Assembly: GCF_029962835.1 (NCBI RefSeq)
Contig: NC_080575.1
Span: 42,136,336 to 42,200,335, forward strand
Source of the DNA: Magnolia sinica
Taxonomy: Eukaryota > Streptophyta > Magnoliopsida > Magnoliales > Magnoliaceae
Length of the DNA: 64,000 nt
Direction: 5' to 3'
In this document: piece by piece, positions 1-12,407 of the stretch
Layout: each line of letters starts with the position of its first letter
Position numbering within the stretch: position 1 is the first letter of the stretch
Translations under genes and position numbers: made by a program
The notes under the pieces: generated by a model
The model's input: only the letters and a program-made list of their open reading frames with translations
Database searches by the model: none
What the model was told of the DNA's origin: nothing

Positions 1-264
1 ACAATCCTCCTATAGATCCTTAAGAATGACAACAAACATTACTTCCCTTGAAACCTAATGGATGATAGTTATACCGGACATGGACAACGTATATGACAGG
101 CTAAATTCTTCTTTTTCTTTTGGAGTGACGAGTTGATAAAAAATCTTACTTTTTAGCTGACAAATGTATGTGACACAACCTCCCTCTCGGTGGGACAACT
201 GGTAGTATGATTCTCCAAAGACAACCTTCAAATGCCTTAAAGCTTTATGTATGTTTTTTTAGGT
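1..264. other. Unassigned sequence at window edge
   Basis: No gene or clear repeat boundary is visible in this stretch. It leads directly into a reverse-transcriptase fragment, so it is probably earlier polymerase sequence of the same decayed gypsy element, too degraded to assign frame by frame. Confidence 0.4.
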
Positions 265-790
265 CGCAATGCTATTTGGGCTTTAAAATGTAGGAGCTAC
301 TTATCAACGAGACATGAACGTAATTTTCCATGACATGATTAGTCGATTCATGAAAATCTATATCAATGACGTGGTGGTCAAAATGACCAATTTGACCGAA
401 CATCTTGACCACTCACAAAAGTCATTTGAAAGAATGAGGATTCATAAATTAAAAATGAACCCTCTCAAATGTGCTTTTAGTGTATCGGTTGATTTTTTTA
501 TAGAATTTATGGTACATCAAAGAGAAATTTAAATAGATTAGCATAAGGCATGAATAATAATAGAAGCTCAGCTGTTAATTACCAAAACTGAGTTACAAAG
601 ATCTCTTGGCAATGTTAACTTTATGCGGCGATTTATTTCCAACCATGCTAGAAAAACTAATGTGTTTTCTCCTTTGTTGAAGCTGAAATAAGGAGATGAG
701 TTCATATGGGAAGCAAAGCATCATTTGGCTTTTGATAACATTAAAGATTCTTTTCTCCAAGCTACCAGTATTGATGCTACTGGTTGTTCA
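265..790 (+). pseudogene. Ty3/gypsy reverse transcriptase / RNase H fragment (Tat-like)
   Basis: This is the C-terminal part of a gypsy reverse transcriptase. The frame from about 265 reads the end of the palm with a degenerate MPFGLKNAGATYQR-type block. It is followed by YINDVVVK in place of the catalytic YIDD box, then an FERMR..LKMNPLKCAF thumb segment (314-532). A stop follows, and after it comes the ELQRSLGNVNFMRRFISN connection typical of the RT/RNase H junction. The second residue of the active box is Asn rather than Asp, and several stops interrupt the frame, so it cannot be active. It belongs to a copy lying mostly to the left of the window and not to the gag that starts at about 1370, because an apparent leader or LTR lies between them. 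Confidence 0.8.
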
Positions 791-799
791 TACCCGTTT

Positions 800-1372
800 C
801 AACCATAGTCTACCTTGGGTAATTAAAGTCAGTTACATGTGATCTGTACGGACACACATGGTGTACCAGGAGGATTTTCTATGGATATGTACGATGACTC
901 CTCGAAAAGTGGAATCATAATGTATCAATTGTCGCTAAACATTACTAAAGTGGTTGAGAGGATAAACGAGCGAGCTCAGATGATTGTGTGACATAAGGAG
1001 AGGCAACTGAGCTCACACGATCATGTGACAGATGGCTCGAAGATTGTAGAAGAAGCAAAACGTGGGAAGCATGTAGAATCCAAGTGATCGACAGCAATTA
1101 CTATAACCGTTGGAACGTGGGAAGGATCCAAAATATCTAGATTAGAGCTACAAATAGAAGGAGATTGTAGTAGAATAAATTGTCTCATACCAACCCAAGA
1201 AAACCAAACTTATATTTCAATTATCCTTTCAATTTATCAATCAATTTACATTCCATAGTGTAATCCTTTACTTTCCTCAGGAGAAGTGCCCGAATTGTCG
1301 AGGTTAAACCCTTAACATCGACCACACCACCTCAAGGGGAGGATGTGTCGGTCCATGTGCCTCCTGAGGCTT
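800..1372 (+). repeat. Probable LTR end and leader of a gypsy element
   Basis: No coding frame is supported here. The stretch has a TATA-like segment (gctacaaatagaagg, about 1148) and an AT-rich downstream leader, and gag-like sequence follows. That arrangement suggests the 3' part of an LTR plus the 5' leader of the + strand Tat-like element. I could not find a clean primer-binding site or LTR borders, so this is a positional inference. Confidence 0.35.
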
Positions 1373-2625
1373 TAAATCCAAATACTAACCCCACTGGAAA
1401 TTAGGCTGGAGCATCCACATCTCAAGCTGTACTTCTGGACAAGGTATCTGTGGTACTTCGGGATGTTCAGATGAGCATCAAGATGGTGTAGGAATATGGA
1501 AGAGCCCAAGCTGAACAATTCCATATCCAAGCCGAAAGAACCAATCGTTACATGACCAGTCAGATTGATGCCATGTTGGTTGTAATAACAGAACGAATAC
1601 CATTGGCACCACAACACATTGTCCATGGAAGCTCGGTTGGCGATGCAGTTTCATTACCACATATGCCACCTTTAAAACATAATCCACCACCAATTACTCC
1701 TTCGGATGTCAGGAATATGCCACCTCCTATAGTAGTCAGGCAACCTGAGCGAGTGGTCAGGAATTTCACACCTAATAATAGGAATCATGGACCGCTAGCT
1801 GGATTTAATTCACAGTAGGGCCTCCGGTTTCCTAATAATCTTAATCAATTTGGTTTGGATCATTCACCAGCTGTGAAACCTCAACGGATCAACTGGGACC
1901 AGATAGTACAACTTGTTCAAGAGGTTACTGGCCAGGTACATGGCCATAACACCATTCCTTTGTATCACAAGCCCTGCCCTAAATGGGTAGATCGACAACA
2001 TCCCCTACCGAGAAATTATTGACCGGATTTTCCCTGTTCTTAGGTGAGCCTAGTCAGTCGACCATTGAACACGTCAGCCGTTTCACAATGCAATGTGATG
2101 AACTCACAACAATGATTATCATAAGTTATAATTGTTCGGTTACTCATTGACAGGTGCGACCTTCACCTGGTATTCAAACCTACTGCTACATTCAGTACAC
2201 ACTTGGCAGGAAATGAAAGAGAAATTCCATTCTCAATTTTTCTCTAGAAATTGGGAGATAACCATGGCTGATCTCGCAAGATTCCGACAATTTCTTGAGG
2301 AATCATGCGAGAGTTATATTATGCGATTTAAGCATGTGAAGAGCTGATGTAAAGTGGTTATAATCGAGGCCAATTTTGTGCAACTCGCATAAGATGGACT
2401 GGAATATAAGCTCCGTAAAAAGTTCATACATATAGAGTTTATCGATCTATATAAACTAATAAAGAAGGTTTCTCACTATGAGCACTCATATGGGAAAGGG
2501 GCTAAACGAACGAATTTGTCATTGGGAACGTATTACAACAACCCTAACTACAAAATTGTGATTGCCGAAGTAGTGGCTAAGAAGCCAACGGTATATGCAA
2601 CATTGGTTAAAGCAGAGTCGACCGC
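1373..2625 (+). pseudogene. Tat-like gypsy gag, part 1 (split by insertion)
   Basis: Degenerate gag of a Ty3/gypsy element. A proline-rich N-terminal segment (1552-1818) is followed, after stops and a frame change, by the capsid signature GYSLTGATFTWYSNL...TWQEMKEKFHSQF (2132-2347). Next comes an ARFRQ..EESCESYIMRFK block typical of retrotransposon gag. The frame continues through further stops to about 2625 and resumes at 6943 beyond an inserted LTR unit. Gag would form the virus-like particle. This copy has several in-frame stops and two frames, so it is a fossil. Confidence 0.8.
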
Positions 2626-2630
2626 CCCCA

Positions 2631-5600
2631 TGTAACACCGCGATTCCCGAAACTCGAGTACACTACTCGTTTTCCAAAAACTCAAGTGTTAACCTTTAAA
2701 GATAGCCCAAATTTCACGTACATTTTTTTTCTTTATCAATATTAGTAATCTAGTGGAATAGAAACAAATCAAGTATAAGAGGGAGTCAAAATAGACATAA
2801 CCAAATCTTCGAATGGTTGCCCGAAAACTTATATGAACCAAAGTCTTAAGTTTTTACAATACATGACAGTACAAATTAAATACGAATGAAATCAAGAATA
2901 TAGAGTCACAAGATCATCTGGCTCCTCCTATTCCACGTGAACACCAGCATGCGCATCATTTGTGTCTCCTGCACACTAAATATAGTTTCATAGCTTCAAT
3001 GGCTATCCCAGTGAGGTATAACCCCTAAGATTTATCGAAACATCAAGATAATTAAGCAAGTTTATCAAAAGCAGTCTATAATGAATATTTTGCAATAACC
3101 ATCATAATAATGAGACATAGTTCATTAGATGTACAAACATTAAATAAATTTCATAATAGTATTCTTGTTTAAATGCATGGATACATGCACATGCTCATAG
3201 ACCTGGGGATGCTCATTTAGCTGGCAAAAAGTCACCCAAGGAGAATTAGCCACTCGGAAAAGACTGTAACAAGGGCACCCAAGGTAATTAGTCTACGAGA
3301 AAAGTCCATGCGAAAAGGAAGGACAGCCTATAGTGGTAAGAATGCACGTGATATTAACTTAAGATCACCTGGGAAAATACTCTATGGTACAATACATGGT
3401 GACCCAAGAAACTCCGTGTCTTACATCGACCACCCGATAAAGTCCGTATGCCATGAAAATACATGATTAGCCAAACTATTATTATTCCAATTTCAAACAG
3501 CCATTTTTAGAAAGCTCAAAGGTCACTATGGGGGCCTCGCCACCCAGCATAGGCTAACAGCTCGAGCATAGTGTCCCATACCACCATCCCCGGCTTATGA
3601 GACTCTAACGAATAACATGTTTAAAGGTAACCTCCTCAACTGGTGGAAAATTATAGTTCTAAAAGTTGAACTTACCATCGCAAGGTTATATGAAGACAAT
3701 CCATTAAAGCCATATAGGAAAAATATTTCATCAAGCCGCATAAGGCAAATAGTCCATCCCAAGGATGTGATAAAAAGGGACTATCTAAAAAGCTACTTAG
3801 GCAACAAATGATCCCTAACATGGCAAGTCCACCATATAATTTCATTTAATCCATTACACAAATGGCCACTGATTCAAGGACTTTTAAATAAACATGTATC
3901 ATTATCTTCAATGAATATTAAATTAAGCAATTAGTGAAATAAATGAACTAAGATAACTATCATGACGTACAAAAAGCTTGAAGGGTGATCCTCACCGTAT
4001 GATGTGGGTACTCTCCTCGCTTCATTAGAAAGTATTCTAAATGAGGGATTTGGGGGAAAATAATTGTCCCTAGCTGCTTTCTACTTTGATATGAACTTAA
4101 AGGCTCAGATCTGGACAATCGGATGATGAGATGTTGAACTGAATCAGCACCCACACAGATAGCACAAGACATTCGACTCCTCAGCCCCACTGAGTCAACT
4201 CGGCTTAACTCGGCAATCCACAACTTTCTTGCCCTTTCTTTCTTCCTCTTTCTTATCCTTTTTCTACTTCCTTTCTTCCCTTTTCTCGTGTTCTCTGCTT
4301 CTCTCTTTTTTCTTCCAACTAGGATGTCCAGCAATGGATGCTCAACCCGGCTTGACTCGGTTAGTTTTAACCGAGTCAACTCGGTGGCGCTCCCCTTTTT
4401 CTCTCTTTCTTCTTTCTTTCCCATTCTTCTCCTCTTTCTTTCTCTACTGAAAATCTACCTGATTCAGAATAAAGACCAAACCCAAATCTGTCCAAATGAG
4501 CTATGACATGCTTCACTCAACCTGGATGACTGAGTAAACCAGCTGATTCACCTAAAGACTCAGTCCGAGTCGACTTGATGCGGCATGTATAACCATCAGC
4601 TCCGACTCAACCCCCCCCCCCCCCCCTCTCTCTCTCTCACAACCAAACATCTTGACCAAACCCACAACCAACATAGACTCAACTTACCTAGACTTGACCC
4701 ATGACTCATTGAGTCGAGTCCACAACTCGACCAGCAACACAAACCATCAGCAACTCGTTTGGGTTAAATTGGTGCGGTACTCGCTGCACCCTCCTAATTC
4801 TCCCCTCCTTTGCTCTGTCCTTCTCTTCTCCTTTTCTTTACTTCCTAAAAGTCCAGGAGCATCTGGACTAAACCTAGACACAGCCCAAACTCGACAGACT
4901 CGGGCCAAGTCTCGGTGCGGCACGACAATAACGGTGGCCCTATTCTCGAGCTCTCTCTCTCTCTCTCGTCATGATTCTACCTTGTCCTTTATTTCCTTCT
5001 TTTCTTGTTCTTCTATTTCTACTATTCTTTCTTTCTTTGTTAGGGAGACTGGATGGAGCTCTAGACTCAGCCCGAACCTACAATGACTCGCATCGAGTCG
5101 ACTCGACTCAGTATGACAGTCGAAATGGCGCAATCGCTCTCCTTTCTCTCCTCTTTTCTAGCTTTCCTCTTTTGGAAAATGTTACCCTAAAAGGTAGACT
5201 TTTTAAAGGCTCTATTAATCTATTCTAGATGGTTCGAAAGTGTAACTAATCAAGGGATTAGTTACGGTCTATAGCTATTTAATCCGTTCTGTTTTGCATT
5301 GTCATAACTGAATAATACTTGCATGGCTATGATCAGACGGTATGGATGATCTTTTCATCGTATGGCCCGTCAAAATGACGTATCTAATCAGCGAATAAGG
5401 CCCATCCCATGATGATGGGTTTCTTGCTCGGACGGAGAAGACGAGGGGCCAATCATGGCGGTTTCTTGTCCAGGGCCCCATCTAATGATCCACTACTTTT
5501 AGATGGATCAGATGGGTCTCTTGATCCTTGTGTGACCCACCATTCATAGAGGTTTTCATAAAACCCAATGGGATCCGAGATATTTAATCGCGACCCAAAA

Positions 5601-6937
5601 CTCGCACGGCCATGGGATTTCTCGTGAGAACTTCTAACCTAACGAAAGGGATTGTTAGAAGCCCTAAGATTGATGATCGAGATGCTCTGGAAGAGCTTCT
5701 AGAAGCCCTTGAATGGCTAAGATGGAGCCACGTTTTGAAACGGAAAGATTCTTTCCGCAGCTTCTCTCTAACTCTTTCTCTCTCTTTCCTGTTATAACAA
5801 CCTACCTTCAAGGGCTAGGATTCTTTTGGATGGATGGATAAGATGGAATTTGCTAGCTCATCATGTTAAAAATGGAAAATTCCCATTTTCAGAAATTTGT
5901 TCTCAACGAGTGGGCCTACACCTGAGATTGTGTGAGTGTGAGTGGGAGAAATCATGTGGAACAACCTGGGTTCGGTGGGATTTAAGTGCCCTACATGATG
6001 GACGGTTTAGATTTGGCAAGCCGATCATGAATGTGGGCCACTGATCAGGTCAGCAACAGAAAGTTTCCATTTTCGAAAACCATCACACCACCGCCTGTTT
6101 TATGTCAGCTATTGTGCGTATGCACACGTGATAAACGTGTGACCAAGAGAGGTTTTGGTCAAACGTCAGTCCCACACCTAACGAACGGTTCAGATCATCC
6201 AGTTGGGATTGGTGGGTCACAGACGATGCTAGAGAGAGGTTGTTCATTCAAACGCCTCCTTTCAGCGGGAAAAATGGGAAAAAGAGTTCTCTTTTCTCTT
6301 AAAATCATGGTTAAACCTAGTTAGACCGCACCAGTGGGTTTGATGCACTGCAGGGTGCACCATTCCTGGTGCACACACAACCCTTGTGTGGGGCCCGCAG
6401 TGATGTTTAATGAAATCCACTCCAACCATTCGTCTTAAATACCAACATTGGGCCATCCCACCAAAGATGAGGTGGATCTGACGCTCAGGTGGGTCATAAT
6501 GTTTGATTATGGTCTTTTAATTACAGATTTTATCGATCCAATGGCCAGATTGCCTTTGATCTAAATCTTCGATAGTCATAGGGGTTCGTAGTCCTATTTA
6601 GTAACTTGGTTGAATGAATGATCATGAGTTACACCAAGATCTAGGTCTATTGACCAACTATTTGTATGATTTAGATTGTTACGAACATCTTCATTTGATT
6701 AATATGAATTAGGCGAACTAGATTTGTTTTGATTCAGGGTTAACGATCATATAGAACTAACTAAGTGAAGGTGTATGACAGGTTGTTATTAACCAAGATC
6801 AGATAGTTGAGATGGGGGGATTAATGAGTTGTCGGGTGATGATGTATAGAGTAGATTTTTACGTGTTCCCATACATACGCAGACATTAATTAGGTATCCA
6901 AGGTAATACCTGATTATAGAAAGTACGAGGTGTTACA
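2631..6937 (+). mobile_element. Giant solo-LTR-like element A (TG...CA, TSD CCCCA)
   Basis: The unit begins TGTAACACC and ends GGTGTTACA, so its termini are short inverted repeats. It is flanked by the perfect 5-bp direct repeat CCCCA at 2626-2630 and 6938-6942. It interrupts the gag frame of the surrounding gypsy element, which resumes on the other side. There is no primer-binding site, polypurine tract, internal LTR pair or coding frame, so a solo LTR of about 4.3 kb is the simplest reading. A non-coding LARD-type element is the alternative. It contains a poly-C tract near 4611-4626 followed by CT repeats, and clustered GAGTCGACTC-type words between 4140 and 5110. It shares scattered blocks with element C (for example the TGGGGATGCTCAT and GCATAGTGTCCCAT words). 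Confidence 0.82.
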
Positions 6938-6942
6938 CCCCA

Positions 6943-7896
6943 CCACCCAAGTATAGAAAGTAAGGGGTGTTAACCTGTGCTAAAGAAATATTTGATATCT
7001 TGTTGGTAGAAAATTTTATTAAAGTCCTTATCAATCATAAAGTGCCTCCGGTTAACGAATTACAGAGGATTGAGTACTACAAATGGCATGGAACTCGATC
7101 ATACTCAACTAATAATGTATTATTTTAAGGAACATCATTTAGGACCATATCGACTGTGGGCTATTAAAGTACTTGGAAAAGGATAAGGAAGCAAAGTTGA
7201 TCGACATTGATCCATTTCGGCTAATGTCGAGGTAAACATGGTCACCGTCAATCTGAGGTATCATCCGAAGCTAAAGATCAATCTCAACTCCAATGATCCA
7301 CGGAGAATGTCCGGGCCGACTTATGCAAGGACGTCACTGGATTCCTTGTCCTCAAGATGATCGGTCAGTCACCATCTGAAGAAGACACCAAGGTCCTTGA
7401 ATCTGTGATCTATGTGCTTGGGAAATTATATCACGGTCAGGGGATCACAATAACGGTCTCGACCATTATCGGCTGACACAATCGTCTCTCAATCATTGTT
7501 CGCGGTGGGGACCACCTATGTCAAGGATGGTCAAACCTCCTACTACACGGGAGGGGATATGGAAACGGGTCTTTCATCCAAGGTTCTCAGCGATACTGAA
7601 AGCTTTGACAAAGACCCAGAAGCGTCACTGGCAAAGACAGAGAGTTGTTGTGAGAAGGGAAGTGGAAGGGGAAGTAACACTCCCTCGACCAGAGGCTAAA
7701 ATGGCCCATCCTTTTTGGAAGGTTCCTACTCTTGATGAGTAATTGACAGTAAATATGGTCGAGGCTGTTATACCAGTTGCGACACAAAATGACCCAAATA
7801 CCCTCAACAATATGGCTCGGTTGGAGGACTTCAAATAGGAAGATAGTTATTGTAACTTGTCAGATTATCTCAACGAAGATTGCTTTTTGACAAAGG
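6943..7896 (+). pseudogene. Tat-like gypsy gag, part 2
   Basis: Continuation of the gag interrupted at 2625. From about 6985 the frame reads KEIFDILLVENFIKVL..HKVPP, then YYKWHGTRSYSTNN. This is the recognisable remnant of the YCKWHNS..H.TNDC zinc-binding segment of this lineage, with the first cysteine lost. Many stops follow. The frame up to 7901 continues across the next insertion at 11424. Confidence 0.75.
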
Positions 7897-8708
7897 AGTG
7901 GTGTAAGACCCGTGTCCTAGTCCGTACCATTCCGTTGGCTTCCGCGGTCCTTCCGGTCAAATTCCGGCAACCTTCGCACCATATCCGACGTTTGCAGGCG
8001 ATCCGAAGCCAGGTCCCGAGCACCGACGTCGGCTCGATCCGAAAGTTGTATCATAGCGACCGCATCGTCGCCGCGGTTCCAACGTCGTGACTTGCGCACC
8101 GAACCGATACCCAGGCTAGAAGATGTCGATCTGCGTTTATTCTGAAGAAACGCCGCATGTTGCGAATCTCGAGGGAATCTCTACGATATGTCCAATCAAT
8201 CAATCAATCAATCAATGTCAAGTACAAGTCAAGTTACACCTTACCCAAGTACAATAACCCATCCCTCTTTCTCCACAAAGTCAACTCTCTCTCTCTCTTC
8301 ACCCATCCCTCTTTCACTCACTTTTCAAACCAACCCATGCTTCATTAATAACACCCATCACTCCATCATCTCACCTCACCCATCCATATCTTCTCTCTCT
8401 CCCTCATTTCTTCTAAGCAAAAATTCACACGTCCAAGCTTTCCTCTCCCTCCCAAGTGTGGTCCACCTTCTCATCTTTTATTTACACCTCTCATCTCTCA
8501 TCCACACCATCAATCTTCCATCAACCTCCATCAAAAAGCAAGGCAAGGAGCTTAGGAGCCTAAGGGAGCAAGAAGAAGGAAGATAAGGTGGGTGATCTAC
8601 CGTTGTTTTAAATTTTAAGAGCCACTTGTTGTGTGACCCACTCGATGTATGAATTGTATCAATGGAGGGCCCGTAGTGGCGGGGTTCCTCCTCTCCCTCA
8701 CCGTCTCT

Positions 8709-8711
8709 CTA

Positions 8712-8767
<56 letters not shown>
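8709..8767 (+). repeat. (CT)n microsatellite
   Basis: About 29 uninterrupted CT units followed by a short poly-C run, inside giant LTR B. The Ser-Leu and Glu-Arg open frames across it are artefacts of the dinucleotide repeat. Confidence 0.95.
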
Positions 8768-8770
<3 letters not shown>

Positions 8771-9387
8771 CCCCCCCTTTCCATTGTGATGGTGAAGATC
8801 CACACCATCCATGGTTAAAATGGGCCCAATGCCCTTCTTATTATATCATATATTTTATATAATATATAATGATATATAATATAATATTATATATATATAA
8901 TATAGGATATATATATATGTGTGTGTGTGTATATTATGTGTATACAGGTGTTGGTGGGCCACATCCATGTGGGACCCACCACAATGAAGTGTATTCCTAT
9001 GCCGTCCAACGTCCTTGGACGCTGGACGTGCTATCGGTGGCCGAACAGTGGAGTGTACACTGACATGGGAGGTTTTAATGAGCTAGCTAAAATGGTGGGC
9101 CACTCATGCAGGCCCCACCTTGATGTATGCATATAATCTAAGCCTTCTATCCCGTTCACCTTGGTGCATTTGATGGGTCCCCATGGACAGCCGTCCATCC
9201 CAAAAATAAGCTTTATACGGAACTCATGTGGGCCACACCATTTAAAATCATGTGAAGACATACCAAAACATATAAATCCACTTGGTGGGGCCTACCTGAG
9301 TTTTGGATGTTGCTGAAACTTAGGTTGGACCGTCAGCTAGATGGGACCCACATAATGGATGGGCTGGATTCATGAACCACATTTCGG

Positions 9388-9803
9388 TGGGCCCCACGTC
9401 CACCGTCCCAGTGACCTTATAAATAGGTTGGACGTCAAAAAAATAAAAAATTAAAAAAATAAACATTACGGTGGGCCCCTCCACCACGTGGCCCTATGAA
9501 CAGGTTGTATGAAAAATAAGCATTTCAGTGGGCCCTTGGTCCACACGACCCCATCAACAGGTTGTATGGAAAATAAATATTACAGTGGGCCCTATCCAGG
9601 CCAACGTGACCTTATGAATAGATTGGATGATAAATAAATATTGCAGTGGGCCCTACCCTGGTCCACATGACCTTATGAACAGTTGGTTGGAAAATAAACA
9701 TTATATTGGGCCCTATGTTGTTTGGAAAATAAATACTACTGTGGGCCCCGGTCTGAATGACCTTATCAATGGGTTGGATGGAAATAAACATTATGGTAGG
9801 CCC
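9388..9803 (+). repeat. Tandem array of about 8 units, period near 57-60 bp
   Basis: The word GTGGGCCC, or a one-base variant, recurs at about 9388, 9471, 9528, 9585, 9646, 9705, 9741 and 9796. Between occurrences each unit repeats TGACCTTATGAA, a GGTTGGATGGAAAATAAA block and CATTACA. Spacings are mostly 55-61 bp, with one long unit (83, an A-rich expansion) and one short unit (36). The unit matches the interior of Mutator-type MITEs seen elsewhere in this window (47590-47640, 48010-48070). Confidence 0.88.
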
Positions 9804-11428
9804 CGCATGGGACCCACTTATGTATGTGTTGTAAACCATACCCTCCATTAGAGTGGGCTCCATCATGATGCATGTGTTTCATCCAACTGTCCAACCATTT
9901 TGGAGATAATTTAAGGCCTATTTTATGAGGCCCATTTGATGTATTAGAGGCCCAATGGGATGTACATGAGGCCCATTCCATGATTTATGTGTTGACCCTT
10001 ATAGCGGCAGTGCCTTGGGAGCAATGATGGTTTAATGTCCACATTGTAAGGTTAATGTTGGTTAAATGTCCGCATTACGACTCTCCCTAAGGCCCATTAA
10101 TAGGCCCATGTCTGTAGTATATAGGCCGTCTAGGCCCATCTTCATGTTGATCAGAGCCCATCACCACATAACATGTATAGCATAGATCCATGATTCATGA
10201 TCATATGCATCATATGTATGCCTGATATGAGAAGTGACTGATCATAGCATATGCCTTCGGGTAGATCGTTATGGGCTCCCTGATAGGCGGAGTCGCCCCA
10301 CATGAGCGCTCAGTACGAGCAGGATTGTTGCATGTTTGGTAATGTGAGTCATGCACTTGCATCTGTGTGATCATGATTATTGTATGCCCTAGCAACATCA
10401 GGGCCATAGCTTTCATAGACACATCGTGGGAGGCTGAGTTGGATACCGAAAATGTTTGGTTCTAGCATATGGGCGCCATAGATGTCCTTGGGTGAAAATC
10501 CCTAAACCCAATGATACCAGAGGATGACTTTAATGTTGAGACCGAGTGGATATATGAGCGCATGAGGCCCGAATACCAGAAGGCCGAGTCTCCTACTGTG
10601 TCGTGGTCGGTTGGAAAGGAGTGTGGCCTTACTCGTCCGAGGGTAGGGGGCAATACTAGGCTGAGTTTGATCAGCTCGTGAATGGGTTCGCTATCGACGT
10701 GCCAGATAGGTATTGGCAGACTATTGGACAGGCGGATAGTGAGGTTTCTTACGCTCACTTGGACTGTACGGCTAGGAGAGCGATAGTGCCATTTGGAGTG
10801 TATTGAACCCCGGTGATTATCCAGAATGAGAACTGTACTGATACATGTTGAGGATTGGCATGCTTGAGTTGCATCTCGCATCGCATGGCCGTGTTATGGC
10901 CGATAGCATTCATATCTTGCACCGCATAGCCTTGGTACGGCTGATTGCATTCATGTTCTCATCACCATGATTCCGCATTACTCTGACCTTGCATTTTGAG
11001 CACGCTTATATTGCGCACATACTTACACCACCCTCTAAGCTTTCTATAAGCTTATGCAGGATTGATGTGTGCAGCTAACGCTAGGCAGTAGCTGAGCAGG
11101 AGCATGCCGTGGAGGAGTTTTACTTCTGGAGTCTTGTTTCTTTTGTTACATTGTATTTTCCTTTTCTGTCGCATTGTACTAAAAAGTTTTTGATCATAGT
11201 GGATTTTGTGGTGGTGTTCTTGTGGTTATTGTTTGTGGGTTATACTTTTGTTTTGCTCATTATGAATCAGACTGATGATTTGAAACCCTCCTTGTAGTAT
11301 CCCAGGATCGGAACCTGGTGAATGGGTGCCGGAATCTGAGAATGGGGTTCTATGGAGGCTGTCAGCGCCGAATTCGGCGATCGGGAATTTTATGAGCCCA
11401 GTTTCTGAGTTCGGGGCGTGACAAGTGG

Positions 11429-12402
11429 CTAGCCAATGAACTCTCATCAACTGCAGACGCTCTAGAAAGTTTCTTGCCTGTCAACCTTTCGGCCGAACCC
11501 ATGGCTAATGAATACCATAGTCAGATTGAAGAAATCAGATCTGAAACACTAGGGGGAAAAGTTCAAGTGCTAAAATTGTATTTGGTTCATTGCCGAAAGT
11601 AATGTTTCATTGTAATATGGTTTTCACGTTGTCGTCCAGCTTTCATGAGAGGCCTACTCAACCAAACACAATGCCTCGAGATGTAAAGGAATATGCTCCT
11701 CCGGTAATCATACAACATGCTTCTTTCCCATTTGGAAAAGGTAAGGAAGATGAAACTAGGGTGGATAAGGCATCACATGTCGACATAGTCGCCGTTGCGG
11801 CGAGGAGTGCATTCAAAAGGGTGATTATTGACAAACCCACTAGAGACATGACACAACACCTTAAGCTATTCTAAATATTAGCCCATCTGGATGGATGCCC
11901 GGTTGCTAGAATTTTGGTTAATAATGGAGCCGCAGTGAATTTGTTATCGAAGAGAATGATGAGCAAGTTGGGAAAGACCACACTGACATGATCCCATCTA
12001 AAGTGACCATAAGCAATTTCGCTACTCATGTCACGAACACACACGGTGTCTTACCGGTTGATCTAACCATGGTACAAAGACAGTTCTAGTGCCATTTTTC
12101 ATGGTAAATACTTCATCAAGCTACAATGCACTATTAGGAAGGGATTAGATCCAATCTTTTACATGTATCCCATCTTCTCTCCATAATCTCATGATTTTTT
12201 GAAACTAGGACAAGGTCGAGCTAGTCTTAGCCGACAATAAACCTTTCTTGGCTACATCGAATACCAATGAAGCTTGGCTACATTGAATACCAATGAAGCT
12301 TATTACTACGGCAAGGAGGTAGGTCCTATTAGATTTACTGGGAGAAATAAGCTTGGTCATCTTACACAGATCACGGTAAAAAAGAACCTAGACAACTTTG
12401 TG
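11429..12402 (+). pseudogene. Tat-like gypsy protease region (part 3 of the split element)
   Basis: The frame resumes after the AGTGG TSD. At 11670-11873 it reads a linker ending TRDMTQHLKLF. After a stop comes the retropepsin block CPVARILVNNGAAVNLLSKRMMSKLGK (about 11895-11970), where the family normally has VD-G-A around the catalytic Asp. The catalytic Asp is replaced by Asn (VNNGA). A short internal duplication of ttggctacattgaatacc sits at 12247-12296. The frame reaches the insertion of a small LTR element at 12408. Confidence 0.78.
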
Positions 12403-12407
12403 CAAGA

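Larger units (their letters stand above)
7902..11423 (+). mobile_element. Giant solo-LTR-like element B (TSD AGTGG)
   Basis: The unit begins TGTAAGACCC and ends GGGGCGTGACA, with the perfect TSD AGTGG at 7897-7901 and 11424-11428. Removing it restores an open gypsy frame (LNEDCFLTKEW continuing into LANELSS), which confirms both borders. Its 3' end, a T-rich stretch followed by a GC-richer end and GTGACA, resembles LTR ends of Del/Tekay-type chromoviruses; that assignment is inference. No coding capacity, PBS or internal LTR pair is seen. It carries a CAAT microsatellite (about 8196-8217), a CT microsatellite (about 8709-8767), an AT then TG repeat (8845-8945) and a tandem array at 9388-9803, listed separately. 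Confidence 0.85.

Noticed and set aside
4229..5228. Several + strand frames rich in Ser, Phe and Leu
   Set aside because: CT-rich low-complexity sequence inside a non-coding LTR unit bounded by a TSD; no domain and no homologous pattern.
8615..8818. Ser-Leu-rich and Arg-Glu-rich open frames
   Set aside because: Pure consequence of the CT microsatellite.
9388..9803. CRISPR-like repeat array
   Set aside because: Repeat and spacer are not separable. The whole unit is repeated with drift, as in a tandem array, and the genome is eukaryotic.
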